Below the pieces are notes generated by a model. It was not told where the DNA came from and ran no database searches. It saw only the letters and a program-made list of their open reading frames with translations. This document shows, one piece after another, positions 42,031-50,665 of a stretch of 61,436 nucleotides of DNA. Both the position numbers and the translations under genes were made by a program. The DNA comes from a bacterium (GTDB lineage: Bacteria > Sysuimicrobiota > Sysuimicrobiia > Sysuimicrobiales > Segetimicrobiaceae), in assembly GCA_035308905.1 (NCBI GenBank), contig DATGFS010000035.1, forward strand, positions 1 through 61,436, in the 5' to 3' direction. Numbering within the stretch: the stretch's first letter is position 1; the number at the start of each line of letters is the position of its first letter.

Positions 42031-43299
42031 ATGGCGAAGGCAGTGATGACGGCGCCGCGTGAAGACGCCTGGCAGGTTGCGCTCCGGCAGTTCCAGATCG
42101 CCGCGGACATGCTCGGACTCAAGCGCGGCGTGCGCGAGCTTCTCGCGCACCCGAAACGGGAGCTGACCGTCAATTTCCCGGTCAAGCTCGAGGACGGATC
42201 GGTGCGCGTCTTCACCGGGTACCGCGTCCACCATACCACCGTGCCCGGTCCGACGAAGGGCGGCATTCGCTATCATCCCGACGTGACCCTGAACGAGGTC
42301 CGGGCGCTCGCGATGTGGATGACCTGGAAGTGCGCGGTCGTCGGGCTGCCGTACGGCGGCGCGAAGGGCGGCGTCATCTGCAATCCCAAGGAGCTGTCGC
42401 TGCAGGAGCTCGAGCATCTGACCCGCCGGTACGCGACCGAAATCTCCATACTGATCGGCCCGGAGAGCGACATCCCGGCGCCGGACGTCGGCACCAATCC
42501 GCGCATCATGGCGTGGATCATGGACACCTACAGCATGCACCGCGGCTACTCCGTCCCGGCGGTCGTGACGGGGAAGCCGATCTCGATCGGCGGCTCGCAG
42601 GGCCGCGTCGAAGCCACGGGCCGCGGCTGTATGATCGTCGCACGCGAAGCCGCCAAGCACCTCGGCATGCCGCTCGCCGGGGCGCGCGTCGTCGTGCAGG
42701 GGTACGGCAACGTCGGCAGCATCGCGGCGATGCTCCTCCAGGAGCAGGGCTGCAAGATCGTGGCGGCGAGCGACAGCGGCGGCGGCGTCTACAATCCCAA
42801 GGGGTTCGACCCGGCCGACCTGCTGCGTCACAAGGAGCACACCGGCAGTGTCGTCGGTTACCGGGGGACCGACGCCGTCACGAACGACGACCTGCTCGAG
42901 CTGCCCTGCGAGATCCTCGTGCCGAGCGCGCTCGAAGGCCAGATCACGAAGGACAACGCCGAGCGGATCAAGGCCCGCATGGTGGTCGAGGGTGCGAACG
43001 GGCCGACGACTCCGGAGGCCGACGAGGTCCTGCGCGATCGCAAGGTCTTCGTCGTGCCCGACATCCTGGCCAACGCCGGCGGCGTCGTCGTGTCCTACTT
43101 CGAGTGGGTGCAGGACCTGCAGTCGTTCTTCTGGACCGAAGAGGAGATCAACGAGCGGCTCGAGCGGATCATGGTGCGGAGCTTCCGCGAAGTGCTCGAG
43201 ACGTCGCAGGAGAAGGAAGTTCACATGCGCTCCGGCGCGCTCGTGCGCGCGGTGAGCCGCCTGAACGACGCGCTGCTGACGAGAGGCATCTACCCTTGA
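42031..43299 (+). CDS. gdhA: glutamate dehydrogenase
   Basis: 422 residues, AGGAG 10 bp upstream of the ATG. GPTKGGIRYHPDV and the catalytic-lysine motif LPYGGAKGGV in the N-terminal domain, and the nucleotide-binding fold VVVQGYGNVGSIAAMLL. It interconverts glutamate and 2-oxoglutarate plus ammonia; the GxGNVG loop fits NAD or NADP, and I cannot decide. The sequence ends in the normal RGIYP. The TGA is at the exact edge of a TnpB transposon, and proline dehydrogenase follows it, suggesting a former proline/glutamate catabolic unit. Confidence 0.94.
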   Translation: MAKAVMTAPREDAWQVALRQFQIAADMLGLKRGVRELLAHPKRELTVNFPVKLEDGSVRVFTGYRVHHTTVPGPTKGGIRYHPDVTLNEVRALAMWMTWKCAVVGLPYGGAKGGVICNPKELSLQELEHLTRRYATEISILIGPESDIPAPDVGTNPRIMAWIMDTYSMHRGYSVPAVVTGKPISIGGSQGRVEATGRGCMIVAREAAKHLGMPLAGARVVVQGYGNVGSIAAMLLQEQGCKIVAASDSGGGVYNPKGFDPADLLRHKEHTGSVVGYRGTDAVTNDDLLELPCEILVPSALEGQITKDNAERIKARMVVEGANGPTTPEADEVLRDRKVFVVPDILANAGGVVVSYFEWVQDLQSFFWTEEEINERLERIMVRSFREVLETSQEKEVHMRSGALVRAVSRLNDALLTRGIYP

Positions 43300-44510
43300 C
43301 ATTCTCTGCGGATCAAGCCAGAGATTCTCGTTTCATCGAGGCCTGCTCTCGTCGAGAGTCTGACGGTCTCTCTGCGAGCATTTTTCGTCTCCGCGTGCCC
43401 CGCGGCGACACCCAGCAATCTCAGTCCTTGCGTCCGAATATTGATGGCGGCGTTGATGTCGCGGTCGTGCAGCGCCCCGCAGGCGCACCGCCAAATCCCG
43501 TCGTTCAGGGACAGTCTATTGTTGCGCGTGCCACATTGGCTGCACAACTGGCTGGAGGGGAACCACCGGTCAACCAGGGCAAGCTGACGATGATTCCATT
43601 TTGTTTTGTATCTTAACTGGAGAAGGAGTTGCCCGAGGGCGGCGTCCTGGACGCTCTTGGCCAGCTTGGTTCTCGCAAGGCCCGTGACGGCCAGGTCCTG
43701 TAGGCATAGCGCGTCGTACGTGCGAACGAGCTGCGTGGTGACCTTATGTGTAAAATCTAAACGCCTGTTGCTGACACGCCGATAAAGGGCGGCTATTCGA
43801 AGCCGCGCGCGGTGACGACGGCGAGATCCAGGTCGGCGACGAGAGAGGCGGCGTTGCGCACGGCACAGAGACCGCTCGCTCTTTCGAAAGTATCGTGGCG
43901 CGGCGATGCGCATGCCGTTGGACAGGACGACGAAATTCGCCAGGCCCTGATCGATGCCGACGACCCTTTCCGGGTCCAGCGGACGGGATGGTGGGTCCGG
44001 CATTTCGATCGCCGTCCCAAAACTGACACCCCAGTGTCCCAACTTGTCTTCCGTAAACGTTGTACTCGTGATGCGCCCGTCGATTGGCCGCGACTGACGT
44101 AAGCGGACCCAACCAATTTTCGGGATGAAAACGCGGCCGTTGGCAATTTTAACTCGTTGCGGAATTCGGAAAGTAGGACGATCCCATTTCTTGCTCTTGA
44201 ATCGCGGGAAGCGCGCTCGTCTCGCGAAGAAATTTTGAAATGCCTGATCGACGTCGCGGACACTGGCCTGAAGAGCCTGGGCGTCAATCTTCTGAAGCCA
44301 CAGAGTCGTCGGCTGCCGTTTCAAGATCGTCAACTCGCGGCAAAGCGCGCCACGAGTGAGCATCGCGCCGTATTCACGGTAATGGTCGATTCGTCGCGCC
44401 AAGGCCCAATTCCAGACCCACCGGCGAGCGCCGGCCATCCTGACGAGTCCGAGACGTTGAACCCGTGTCGGTCTGAGTCTAAATCGGTATCCCTTTCTGA
44501 TCGTTGTCAT
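43290..44510 (-). CDS. tnpB: TnpB (IS200/IS605-type OrfB) with altered RuvC glutamate
   Basis: 406 residues beginning MTTIRKGYRFRLRPT. The N-terminal wedge/REC region, then RuvC motifs: the first Asp in VVGIDQGLANF, the middle motif reads LCLQDLAVTG where the catalytic Glu is normally directly before DL (Gln here; codon CAG), and the last Asp in HDRDINAA. The zinc ribbon has CSQCG and CACG. Full length and without frameshift. TnpB is an RNA-guided nuclease that uses an RNA from the transposon's right end. The stop codon of this gene lies within gdhA on the other strand, beyond the transposon end. No tnpA is present. Confidence 0.9.
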   Translation of the reverse strand: MTTIRKGYRFRLRPTRVQRLGLVRMAGARRWVWNWALARRIDHYREYGAMLTRGALCRELTILKRQPTTLWLQKIDAQALQASVRDVDQAFQNFFARRARFPRFKSKKWDRPTFRIPQRVKIANGRVFIPKIGWVRLRQSRPIDGRITSTTFTEDKLGHWGVSFGTAIEMPDPPSRPLDPERVVGIDQGLANFVVLSNGMRIAAPRYFRKSERSLCRAQRRLSRRRPGSRRRHRARLRIAALYRRVSNRRLDFTHKVTTQLVRTYDALCLQDLAVTGLARTKLAKSVQDAALGQLLLQLRYKTKWNHRQLALVDRWFPSSQLCSQCGTRNNRLSLNDGIWRCACGALHDRDINAAINIRTQGLRLLGVAAGHAETKNARRETVRLSTRAGLDETRISGLIRRECQG

Positions 44511-44600
44511 GGTATACAGTAGTTCAGATGTTTTGCAGTCTAGATGTCCATTCGTACTGAGTTTGCGTGAATCCTTCAGACAGTCAGCCGAGTGGGGATC
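43297..44600 (-). mobile_element. IS1341-type (tnpB-only IS605 group) element
   Basis: The right end reads, on the minus strand, GAATCTCTGGC...GCAGAGAATGTCA, an imperfect hairpin near 43303-43324 ending in TGTCA as in IS605-group elements, and it meets gdhA at its stop codon. The left end lies somewhere in the 100 bp between the tnpB start and the proline dehydrogenase start; I could not place it precisely. Confidence 0.65.
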
Positions 44601-44615
44601 TAACCGCATCCGGAG

Positions 44616-45656
44616 ATGGGAATGTTGAGGTTTCTTCGTACACTATTTTTAGGACTATCACGGTCACCCTGGTTTCGCGAGTTGTCGCTTCGGCAACCTA
44701 TCTTGCGCCGGGCCGTTCGTCGTTTCATCGCGGGCGAACGGCTCGACGAGGCGCTGGACGCCCTCGGCCGGCTCAACCGGGACGGCCTGTCGGCCACGCT
44801 CGATCTGCTGGGCGAGGACGTCACGACGCCCGCGCAGGCTGAGGCGAGCGCCGACGCTTATCTCGGTATCGTCGACGCGCTGCGCGCGCACCCGGTCCCG
44901 CCGGATCTGCCCGGGGTGGACAACAATCTCTCCCTGAAGCTGACGCAGCTGGGCCTCGCCGTGGATGCGGCCCACTGCGCCCGCCTGCTGCGCCGGATCC
45001 TCGACCGCGCCGCCGTCCGCCCCTGGGCCTGCGGGGCGAGCCAAAGATGCCCAGACGGGGCGCCGATGTTCGTGCGGATCGACATGGAGTCGAGCGCGCA
45101 CACGGGGGCCACGCTGGCGCTGTTCGACACGCTGTGGGCGGAGGGCCGCCGCGACGTGGGCGTCGTGATCCAGGCGTACCTGCACCGCAGCGCGGCCGAC
45201 GTCGACCGGCTCAACGCCCTCGGCGCGCGCGTCCGGCTCGTCAAGGGCGCGTACGACGAGCCGCCCACCGTGGCGTATCCCCGAAAGCGGGACGTGGACG
45301 CGGCCTTCGCCCGCCTCGCCGAGGCGCTGCTGCGGGACGGCGTGTACCCGGCGTTCGCCACCCACGACGAGCGTCTCATCGACCACGTGGTCCGGACCGC
45401 GGCGGCGGCGGGGATCCCCGCGGACCGGTTCGAGTTCCAGATGCTCTACGGCATCCGGCGCGATCTCCAGGCCGGGCTGCGCCGGCGGGGGTACCGCGTC
45501 CGCGTCTACGTGCCTTTCGGGGAAGAGTGGTACCCGTACTTCATGCGGCGGCTGGCCGAGCGTCCCGCCAACGTCGGCTTCGTCCTGCGCAGCCTCATTC
45601 GAGAGCGCCCCGGCCGACCGGGTCGGCCGGCAACCATGAAATTAAAGGCCGCCTGA
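44616..45656 (+). CDS. putB: proline dehydrogenase
   Basis: 346 residues, FAD-binding TIM-barrel of the monofunctional type. FVRIDMESSAHTGATLALF, VIQAYLHRSAADV, RLVKGAYDEP, FATHDERLIDHV and FEFQMLYGIRRDLQ with the closing RVYVPFGEEWYPYFMRRLAERPAN-type region (quoted in parts) are diagnostic. It oxidises proline to pyrroline-5-carboxylate and passes electrons to quinone. A Cys-containing insert near residue 140 (ACGASQRCPDG) is unusual. Separated from gdhA only by the TnpB element. Confidence 0.92.
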   Translation: MGMLRFLRTLFLGLSRSPWFRELSLRQPILRRAVRRFIAGERLDEALDALGRLNRDGLSATLDLLGEDVTTPAQAEASADAYLGIVDALRAHPVPPDLPGVDNNLSLKLTQLGLAVDAAHCARLLRRILDRAAVRPWACGASQRCPDGAPMFVRIDMESSAHTGATLALFDTLWAEGRRDVGVVIQAYLHRSAADVDRLNALGARVRLVKGAYDEPPTVAYPRKRDVDAAFARLAEALLRDGVYPAFATHDERLIDHVVRTAAAAGIPADRFEFQMLYGIRRDLQAGLRRRGYRVRVYVPFGEEWYPYFMRRLAERPANVGFVLRSLIRERPGRPGRPATMKLKAA

Positions 45657-45830
45657 CCCCGGGCCCCGCGGCGGGCGCCAAAGCGTACCGCATCCGTCAA
45701 GTTAAGCCAGGCGAAACGCGCGGGCCGCACGCAGGGAGTTGCGCGTGCGGCTGCGAACCTCCCAACGCGATTCCTTCATGATTTCCTTCGTACGGAAACG
45801 TTGGGGGAGAGCGTACCAGGGGGTGGTTAC

Positions 45831-47024
45831 GTGAGAAGAATTATCGCATTGATGAGCGTCCTGGCAGTGCTGGGCTTTGGATTCGCCGGTCCGAGCGGCG
45901 TGGGCCTGCATGCCGCGAACGCGGCCGCCGGCCGCGTCGTCAAGATCGGCGTGGACCTGCCCATGTCGGGCGGCGAGGCGCCGAACGGCGTGCCGACCAA
46001 CAACGGCGTCCTGCTGGCGATCGACCAGGCCAACAAGGCGGGCGGCCCGTACCGGTTCGAGGAAGTGCTGAAAGACGACGCCGTGAACGGCGTGCACGAT
46101 CCGGCGCAGGGCGCGAAGAACGTGCAGGAACTGGCCGCGGATTCCGCGGTCGTCGGCATCATCGGCAACTTCAACAGCAACGTCGGCAAGGCGTCGATCC
46201 CGATCAGCAACGCGGCGGGCGTGGTGCAGATCACCCCATCTCAGACGAACCCCTCGCTCACGAAGGGGCCGGATGCGAAGGCGCTTCGGACCAAGCCGAA
46301 CAACTACTTCCGGATCTGCGCGACGGACGACCTGCAAGGCCCGGTCGCGGCAGACTACGCCTTCAAGGCGCTGAAGGCCCGGAAGATGGCGATCCTCGAC
46401 GATACGGAGACGTACGGTAAGGGCATCGCCGACGAGGTGGAGAAAGAGTTCAAGCGGCTCGGCGGTACGGTCGTGAGCCACGACGGCATTCCGAAGGGCA
46501 GTCAGGACTTCCATGCGATCCTGACCAAGATCAAGGCGGAAAATCCGGACATCCTCTTCTTCGGCGGCGTCACCACCACGGGCGGCGGCCTGATCCGCAA
46601 GCAGATGGCGGACGTCGGCCTGAAGGCCCTCTATGAGGGCGGCGACGGCATCGTCGAAGACGAGTTCCTCAAGGTCGCGGGCGATTCGGCGGACGGTTCC
46701 TACGGCACGGTCGCGGCGATCGACGCGACGAAGATCGCTTCCGCGAAGGCGTTCCTTGCGGCCTACAAGGCCAAGTTCAACGACGATCCCGGCGCGTACA
46801 GCGCGAGTGCCTACGTCGGGGCGAAGATCATCATCGACGCGGTCAAGGCCTCCGGGCCGGACCGTGCGAAGGTCCTCGCGCACGTGCGCGCGCTCAAGGG
46901 CTACAAGAGCATCCTCGGGACGTTCGGGTTCGACGCGAACGGCGACACCACCAACCGGGTCATCAGCGTCTACGTGGTCAAGAACGGCAAGTGGGTCTGG
47001 GCGGACCAAGAGATCGCGCAGTAG
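45831..47024 (+). CDS. livK: branched-chain amino-acid ABC transporter, substrate-binding protein
   Basis: 397 residues from a GTG 7 bp after AGGGGG. Signal peptide residues 1-31 (IIALMSVLAVLGFGFAG, cleavage near NAA), then a type I periplasmic-binding fold: VVKIGVDLPMSGGEAPNG, VVGIIGNFNSNVGKAS, KMAILDDTETYGKG and the Ser/Thr-rich ligand loop. No lipobox is apparent. It binds amino acids or amides for the LivHMGF permease. It is separated from livH by a stable hairpin. Confidence 0.92.
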   Translation: MRRIIALMSVLAVLGFGFAGPSGVGLHAANAAAGRVVKIGVDLPMSGGEAPNGVPTNNGVLLAIDQANKAGGPYRFEEVLKDDAVNGVHDPAQGAKNVQELAADSAVVGIIGNFNSNVGKASIPISNAAGVVQITPSQTNPSLTKGPDAKALRTKPNNYFRICATDDLQGPVAADYAFKALKARKMAILDDTETYGKGIADEVEKEFKRLGGTVVSHDGIPKGSQDFHAILTKIKAENPDILFFGGVTTTGGGLIRKQMADVGLKALYEGGDGIVEDEFLKVAGDSADGSYGTVAAIDATKIASAKAFLAAYKAKFNDDPGAYSASAYVGAKIIIDAVKASGPDRAKVLAHVRALKGYKSILGTFGFDANGDTTNRVISVYVVKNGKWVWADQEIAQ

Positions 47025-47044
47025 CTAAAGATACCGAAAGGGAA

Positions 47045-47083
47045 CGAGGGGGCGGGAGGCAGATCGCCGAGCCCGCCCCCTCG
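47045..47083 (+). terminator. 12-bp hairpin between livK and livH
   Basis: Perfect stem 47045-47056 / 47072-47083 with a 15-nt loop and no T tract. It ends 11 bp before the livH start. It more likely protects the livK transcript 3' end or lowers readthrough than terminates fully. Confidence 0.6.
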
Positions 47084-47094
47084 GCCCGTCTGCC

Positions 47095-48012
47095 ATGAAT
47101 TGGGTCCTCTTCAGCCAGCAGCTGATCAACGCCCTGTCGCTCGGGGCCATCTATGCCGTCGTGGCCCTGGGCTACACCATGGTCTACGGCATCATCGAGC
47201 TGATCAACTTCGCCCACGGCGACGTGTACACCGCGGGGTCGTTCGTCGCCCTCGCGGTGCTCGTGTTCATGGGCGCGACCCACCGCATGGTCGGGGTGGC
47301 GCTCACGTTCACGCTCATCGTGGTGTTTCTCGTGACGATGCTCGTCATGGGAGCGACCGGGGTGGTGATCGAGCGGTTTGCCTACCGTCCGCTGCGGGGC
47401 CGGCAGCGTCTGGCCCCGCTCCTGACCGCGATCGGCGTCTCGTTCAGCCTCGAGAATCTGCTCCAGCTCTGGATGGGGCCGTCGCCGGTGCCGGTCCCGC
47501 AGATCATCGCGAACCCGTTCTTCGACATCGGCCCCGTGAGCGTCGGCCAGATGCAGCTCATCGTGATCGGTTCCTCGCTCGTCATGATGATCGCACTGCA
47601 GCTGTTCGTCAACCGCACGAAGCTCGGCCGGGCGATGCGGGCGACGGCGCAGGACTGGATGGCCGCCGAGATCATGGGGATCGACATCAACAAGACGATC
47701 GCGCTGACCTTCTTTATCGGCTCGGTGCTCGCGGGGGCGGCTGGGGTCATCACCGGTCTGTACTACGGCAACGCCTGGTTCATCAACGGCTTCCGGGCCG
47801 GACTGATCGCGTTCACGGCCGCGGTGCTGGGGGGCATCGGCAACACGACCGGCGCCGCGCTCGGCGGGTTCCTCATCGGGTTCATCGAGGTCATGACCGC
47901 CCAGTACATCGGCTTCCAGTGGGCCGAGGTGACCATCTTTTCCGTGCTGATCCTGGTCTTGATCTTCCGGCCGACCGGCCTCCTCGGCCAGCAGCTTCCG
48001 GAGCGCACGTAG
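47095..48012 (+). CDS. livH: branched-chain amino-acid ABC permease LivH
   Basis: 305 residues, about eight membrane spans. LGAIYAVVALGYTMVYGII followed by NFAHGDVYTAGSF is the classic LivH N-terminus, and RAMRATAQDWMAAEIMGID is the cytoplasmic coupling helix region. It forms the channel with LivM. It follows the hairpin downstream of livK. Confidence 0.95.
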   Translation: MNWVLFSQQLINALSLGAIYAVVALGYTMVYGIIELINFAHGDVYTAGSFVALAVLVFMGATHRMVGVALTFTLIVVFLVTMLVMGATGVVIERFAYRPLRGRQRLAPLLTAIGVSFSLENLLQLWMGPSPVPVPQIIANPFFDIGPVSVGQMQLIVIGSSLVMMIALQLFVNRTKLGRAMRATAQDWMAAEIMGIDINKTIALTFFIGSVLAGAAGVITGLYYGNAWFINGFRAGLIAFTAAVLGGIGNTTGAALGGFLIGFIEVMTAQYIGFQWAEVTIFSVLILVLIFRPTGLLGQQLPERT

Positions 48013-48016
48013 GCCC

Positions 48017-49168
48017 GTGGCCGCGCGTTCGGCGGGGTCGGATGCCGGGTCGCGGCCCGGCGTGCTGGAGCGGCTGGGGCGGTATCGCTTCGCGCTCGGC
48101 GCCCTGATCCTCTTTCTGCTCTATCCGCTCCTCGATCACAATGCCGGGCACGTCAACGCCGCCGCCGACGCGGCCGTCTTCGCGCTCCTCGCGCTGGGCC
48201 TCAACATCGTCGTCGGCTTTGCCGGACTCCTCGATCTCGGCTACGCCGCGTTCTTTGCGATCGGCTCGTACACGTACGCGCTGTCGGCGTCGCCCTTCTA
48301 CAACGTCCACATGCCGTTTTGGCCGATGCTGTTCCTCGGCGCGATCATCGCCGGCATCTCCGGCGCGCTGCTCGGCGCGCCGACGCTCCGCCTCCGCGGC
48401 GACTATTTGGCCATCGTGACGCTGGGGTTCGGCGAGATCGTGCCGACCGTGTTCCTGAACCTTCCAAAATATACCGGCGGGACGAACGGCGTGGTCGGCA
48501 TCGACAAGCCGACGGTGTTCGGCTACAGCTTCGGATTCAATCCGGTCCCGTACTATTACACGTTGATCGTGATCCTCGTCTTCTCGGTGATCGCCGTGCT
48601 GCGTCTGCGGGATTCGCGGCTGGGGCGCGCGTGGCTGGCCGTCCGCGAAGACGAGACCGCGGCCGCCTCGATGGGCATCAACCTCACGACGACGAAGCTT
48701 CTCGCGTTTTCGTTCGGCGCGTTCTTCTCGGGGTTCGGCGGCGCGCTCTATGTCGCCAAACTCGGGGTGGTGAGCCCGGAGCAGTTCAACTTCACCGTCT
48801 CCTTCACGATTCTGGCGATGGTGGTGCTGGGGGGGATGGGGAGCGTCTTCGGCGTGATCGCGGGCGCCGCGATCCTCTACGAGTTCCAGACTCTCTTTCT
48901 CAACGACCTCACGCAGTGGTCGCACGCCATCGGCACGGCGTGGGGAATACCGCTGCTCACCCGGCTCAATTTCGTCGACCTCAAGTTCCTGCTCTACGGG
49001 CTGGGGCTGATCTTGTTGATGCTGCTCCGACCCGAGGGGCTCTTCCCCGAGCGGCGGACGCGGGCGATCATCACGGAGCGGGTCGCGGCGGAGATCCCGC
49101 CCGAAGACGTCTCCGCCGCGGCCGGCGCCACCGGGGCCGCGGAGAGCCCGACGGAGGACGGCGCGTGA
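48017..49168 (+). CDS. livM: branched-chain amino-acid ABC permease LivM
   Basis: 383 residues, GTG start 5 bp after livH. ALGLNIVVGFAGLLDLGYAAF and AVREDETAAASMGINLTTTKL are LivM hallmarks; GGMGSVFGVIAGAAIL near the C-terminus. A Glu/Ala-rich tail of about 30 residues follows the last span. It overlaps livG by 4 bp. Confidence 0.95.
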   Translation: MAARSAGSDAGSRPGVLERLGRYRFALGALILFLLYPLLDHNAGHVNAAADAAVFALLALGLNIVVGFAGLLDLGYAAFFAIGSYTYALSASPFYNVHMPFWPMLFLGAIIAGISGALLGAPTLRLRGDYLAIVTLGFGEIVPTVFLNLPKYTGGTNGVVGIDKPTVFGYSFGFNPVPYYYTLIVILVFSVIAVLRLRDSRLGRAWLAVREDETAAASMGINLTTTKLLAFSFGAFFSGFGGALYVAKLGVVSPEQFNFTVSFTILAMVVLGGMGSVFGVIAGAAILYEFQTLFLNDLTQWSHAIGTAWGIPLLTRLNFVDLKFLLYGLGLILLMLLRPEGLFPERRTRAIITERVAAEIPPEDVSAAAGATGAAESPTEDGA

Positions 49169-49941
49169 GCGAGCTTCTCCTCGACGCGCGCGGGGTGACG
49201 AAGACGTTCGGCGGCCTCGTCGCCGTCAACCACGTTGATTTCACCGTGCCCGCCGAGAGCGTCGTCAGCCTGATCGGGCCCAACGGGGCGGGGAAGACGA
49301 CGTTCTTCAACGTGATCGCCGGGCTGTACCGTCCCACCGCCGGCACGATCACGTTCGCCGGGCACGAGATCACCGGCCGGCGGGCGCACGAGATCGCCCG
49401 CCTCGGGATCGCGAGGACGTTTCAGAGCATCCGGATCTTCGCCAACATGACCGCGCTCGAGAACGTGCTCATCGGCATGCATACTCATCTTACCGCGGAT
49501 CCGCTCCGGATCGTGCTCGGGACCGGGGGAATCGTCCGTGAGGAAGAGGGCGCGCACCGGGATGCGCGCGAGCTGCTGGCGTTCGTCGGGCTGCGAGGAC
49601 GCGAGGACGAGATGGCCAAGAACCTCGCCTACGGCGACCAGCGGCGGCTCGAGATCGCGCGGGCGCTCGCGCTGCGGCCGCGCCTCCTGCTGCTCGACGA
49701 GCCCGCGGCGGGCATGAATCCCGAGGAGGCCCGGCGCCTCATGGAGTTCATCCGCCGGCTCCGGCGGGAGCTGCGGCTCACCGTGCTGCTGATCGAGCAC
49801 CAGATGCGCGTCGTGATGGGCGTCGCGGACCGCGTGACGGTGCTGGATCACGGAGAGAAGATCGCGGAGGGCACGCCGGACGAGATCCGCCGCGATCCCC
49901 GGGTCATCGAGGCCTACCTGGGCAAGGCGGCTTTGGGATAA
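49165..49941 (+). CDS. livG: branched-chain amino-acid ABC ATPase LivG
   Basis: 258 residues. Walker A GPNGAGKTTFFN, Q-loop ARTFQSIRIF, Walker B LLLLDEPAAGMNP. The signature motif reads LAYGDQRRLEIARAL, in which the usual SGGQ is YGDQ, as is normal for LivG. The C-terminal EGTPDEIRRDPRVIEAYLG is typical. GTG start overlapping livM. Confidence 0.95.
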   Translation: MSELLLDARGVTKTFGGLVAVNHVDFTVPAESVVSLIGPNGAGKTTFFNVIAGLYRPTAGTITFAGHEITGRRAHEIARLGIARTFQSIRIFANMTALENVLIGMHTHLTADPLRIVLGTGGIVREEEGAHRDARELLAFVGLRGREDEMAKNLAYGDQRRLEIARALALRPRLLLLDEPAAGMNPEEARRLMEFIRRLRRELRLTVLLIEHQMRVVMGVADRVTVLDHGEKIAEGTPDEIRRDPRVIEAYLGKAALG

Positions 49942-49945
49942 GACG

Positions 49946-50659
49946 ATGGCGAGCCTAGTCGTCGAGGAGATCCACGCGTTCTACGGCCACATCCACGCCT
50001 TGCACGGCGTCTCGATCACCGTGGAAACCGGCGAGATCGTCACGTTGATCGGTGCGAACGGCGCGGGCAAGAGCACCACGCTCAAGACGATCGCCGGATT
50101 TCTGCGGCCGCGCCCGGGGCGCATTCTCCTCGAAGATCGGCCGATCCAGGGCCTCCGGCCCCACGAGATCACCCGGCACGGGATCTGCCTCGTGCCGGAG
50201 GGCCGCCGGGTCTTCCCGCGCATGACCGTCCTCGAAAACTTGCAGATGGGGGCCTTTTCGCGCTCGAACGCGCGGGAGATCCGCGAAGACCTCGACCGCG
50301 TGTGCCAGCTCTTTCCGCGCCTGGCCGAGCGCCTGACGCAGACCGCAGGCACGCTGTCGGGCGGCGAGCAGCAGATGCTCGCGATCGGCCGCGGCATGAT
50401 GGCCCGGCCGAAGATCCTGCTGCTCGACGAGCCCTCGATGGGCCTGGCGCCGGTGCTCGTCGAGTTGATCTTCAAGACGGTGCAGGAGATCAACGCCCAG
50501 GGGGTCACGATCCTTCTCGTGGAACAGAACGCGCTCATGGCGCTTTCGATCGCCAAACGCGGGTACGTTCTCGAGACGGGGCGGGTCGTCTTGACGGACC
50601 TGGCGGAGAGTCTTCGCCAGAACGATCTCGTTAGGAAGAGTTACCTCGGCGAACTGTAG
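49946..50659 (+). CDS. livF: branched-chain amino-acid ABC ATPase LivF
   Basis: 237 residues. Walker A GANGAGKSTTLK, LVPEGRRVFPRMTVLENL (LivF hallmark), signature LSGGEQQMLAIGRGM and Walker B LLLDEPSMGLAP. It completes the livKHMGF operon; it ends 6 bp before the convergent histidine kinase stop. Confidence 0.95.
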   Translation: MASLVVEEIHAFYGHIHALHGVSITVETGEIVTLIGANGAGKSTTLKTIAGFLRPRPGRILLEDRPIQGLRPHEITRHGICLVPEGRRVFPRMTVLENLQMGAFSRSNAREIREDLDRVCQLFPRLAERLTQTAGTLSGGEQQMLAIGRGMMARPKILLLDEPSMGLAPVLVELIFKTVQEINAQGVTILLVEQNALMALSIAKRGYVLETGRVVLTDLAESLRQNDLVRKSYLGEL

Positions 50660-50665
50660 CGGGGA

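Noticed and set aside
44640-45656. A frameshift or decay in proline dehydrogenase because of the Cys-containing insert
   Set aside because: All conserved motifs on both sides are in one frame, so the insert is treated as a family variation.
49620-49670. LivG signature YGDQ instead of SGGQ
   Set aside because: This variation is typical of LivG-type ATPases.
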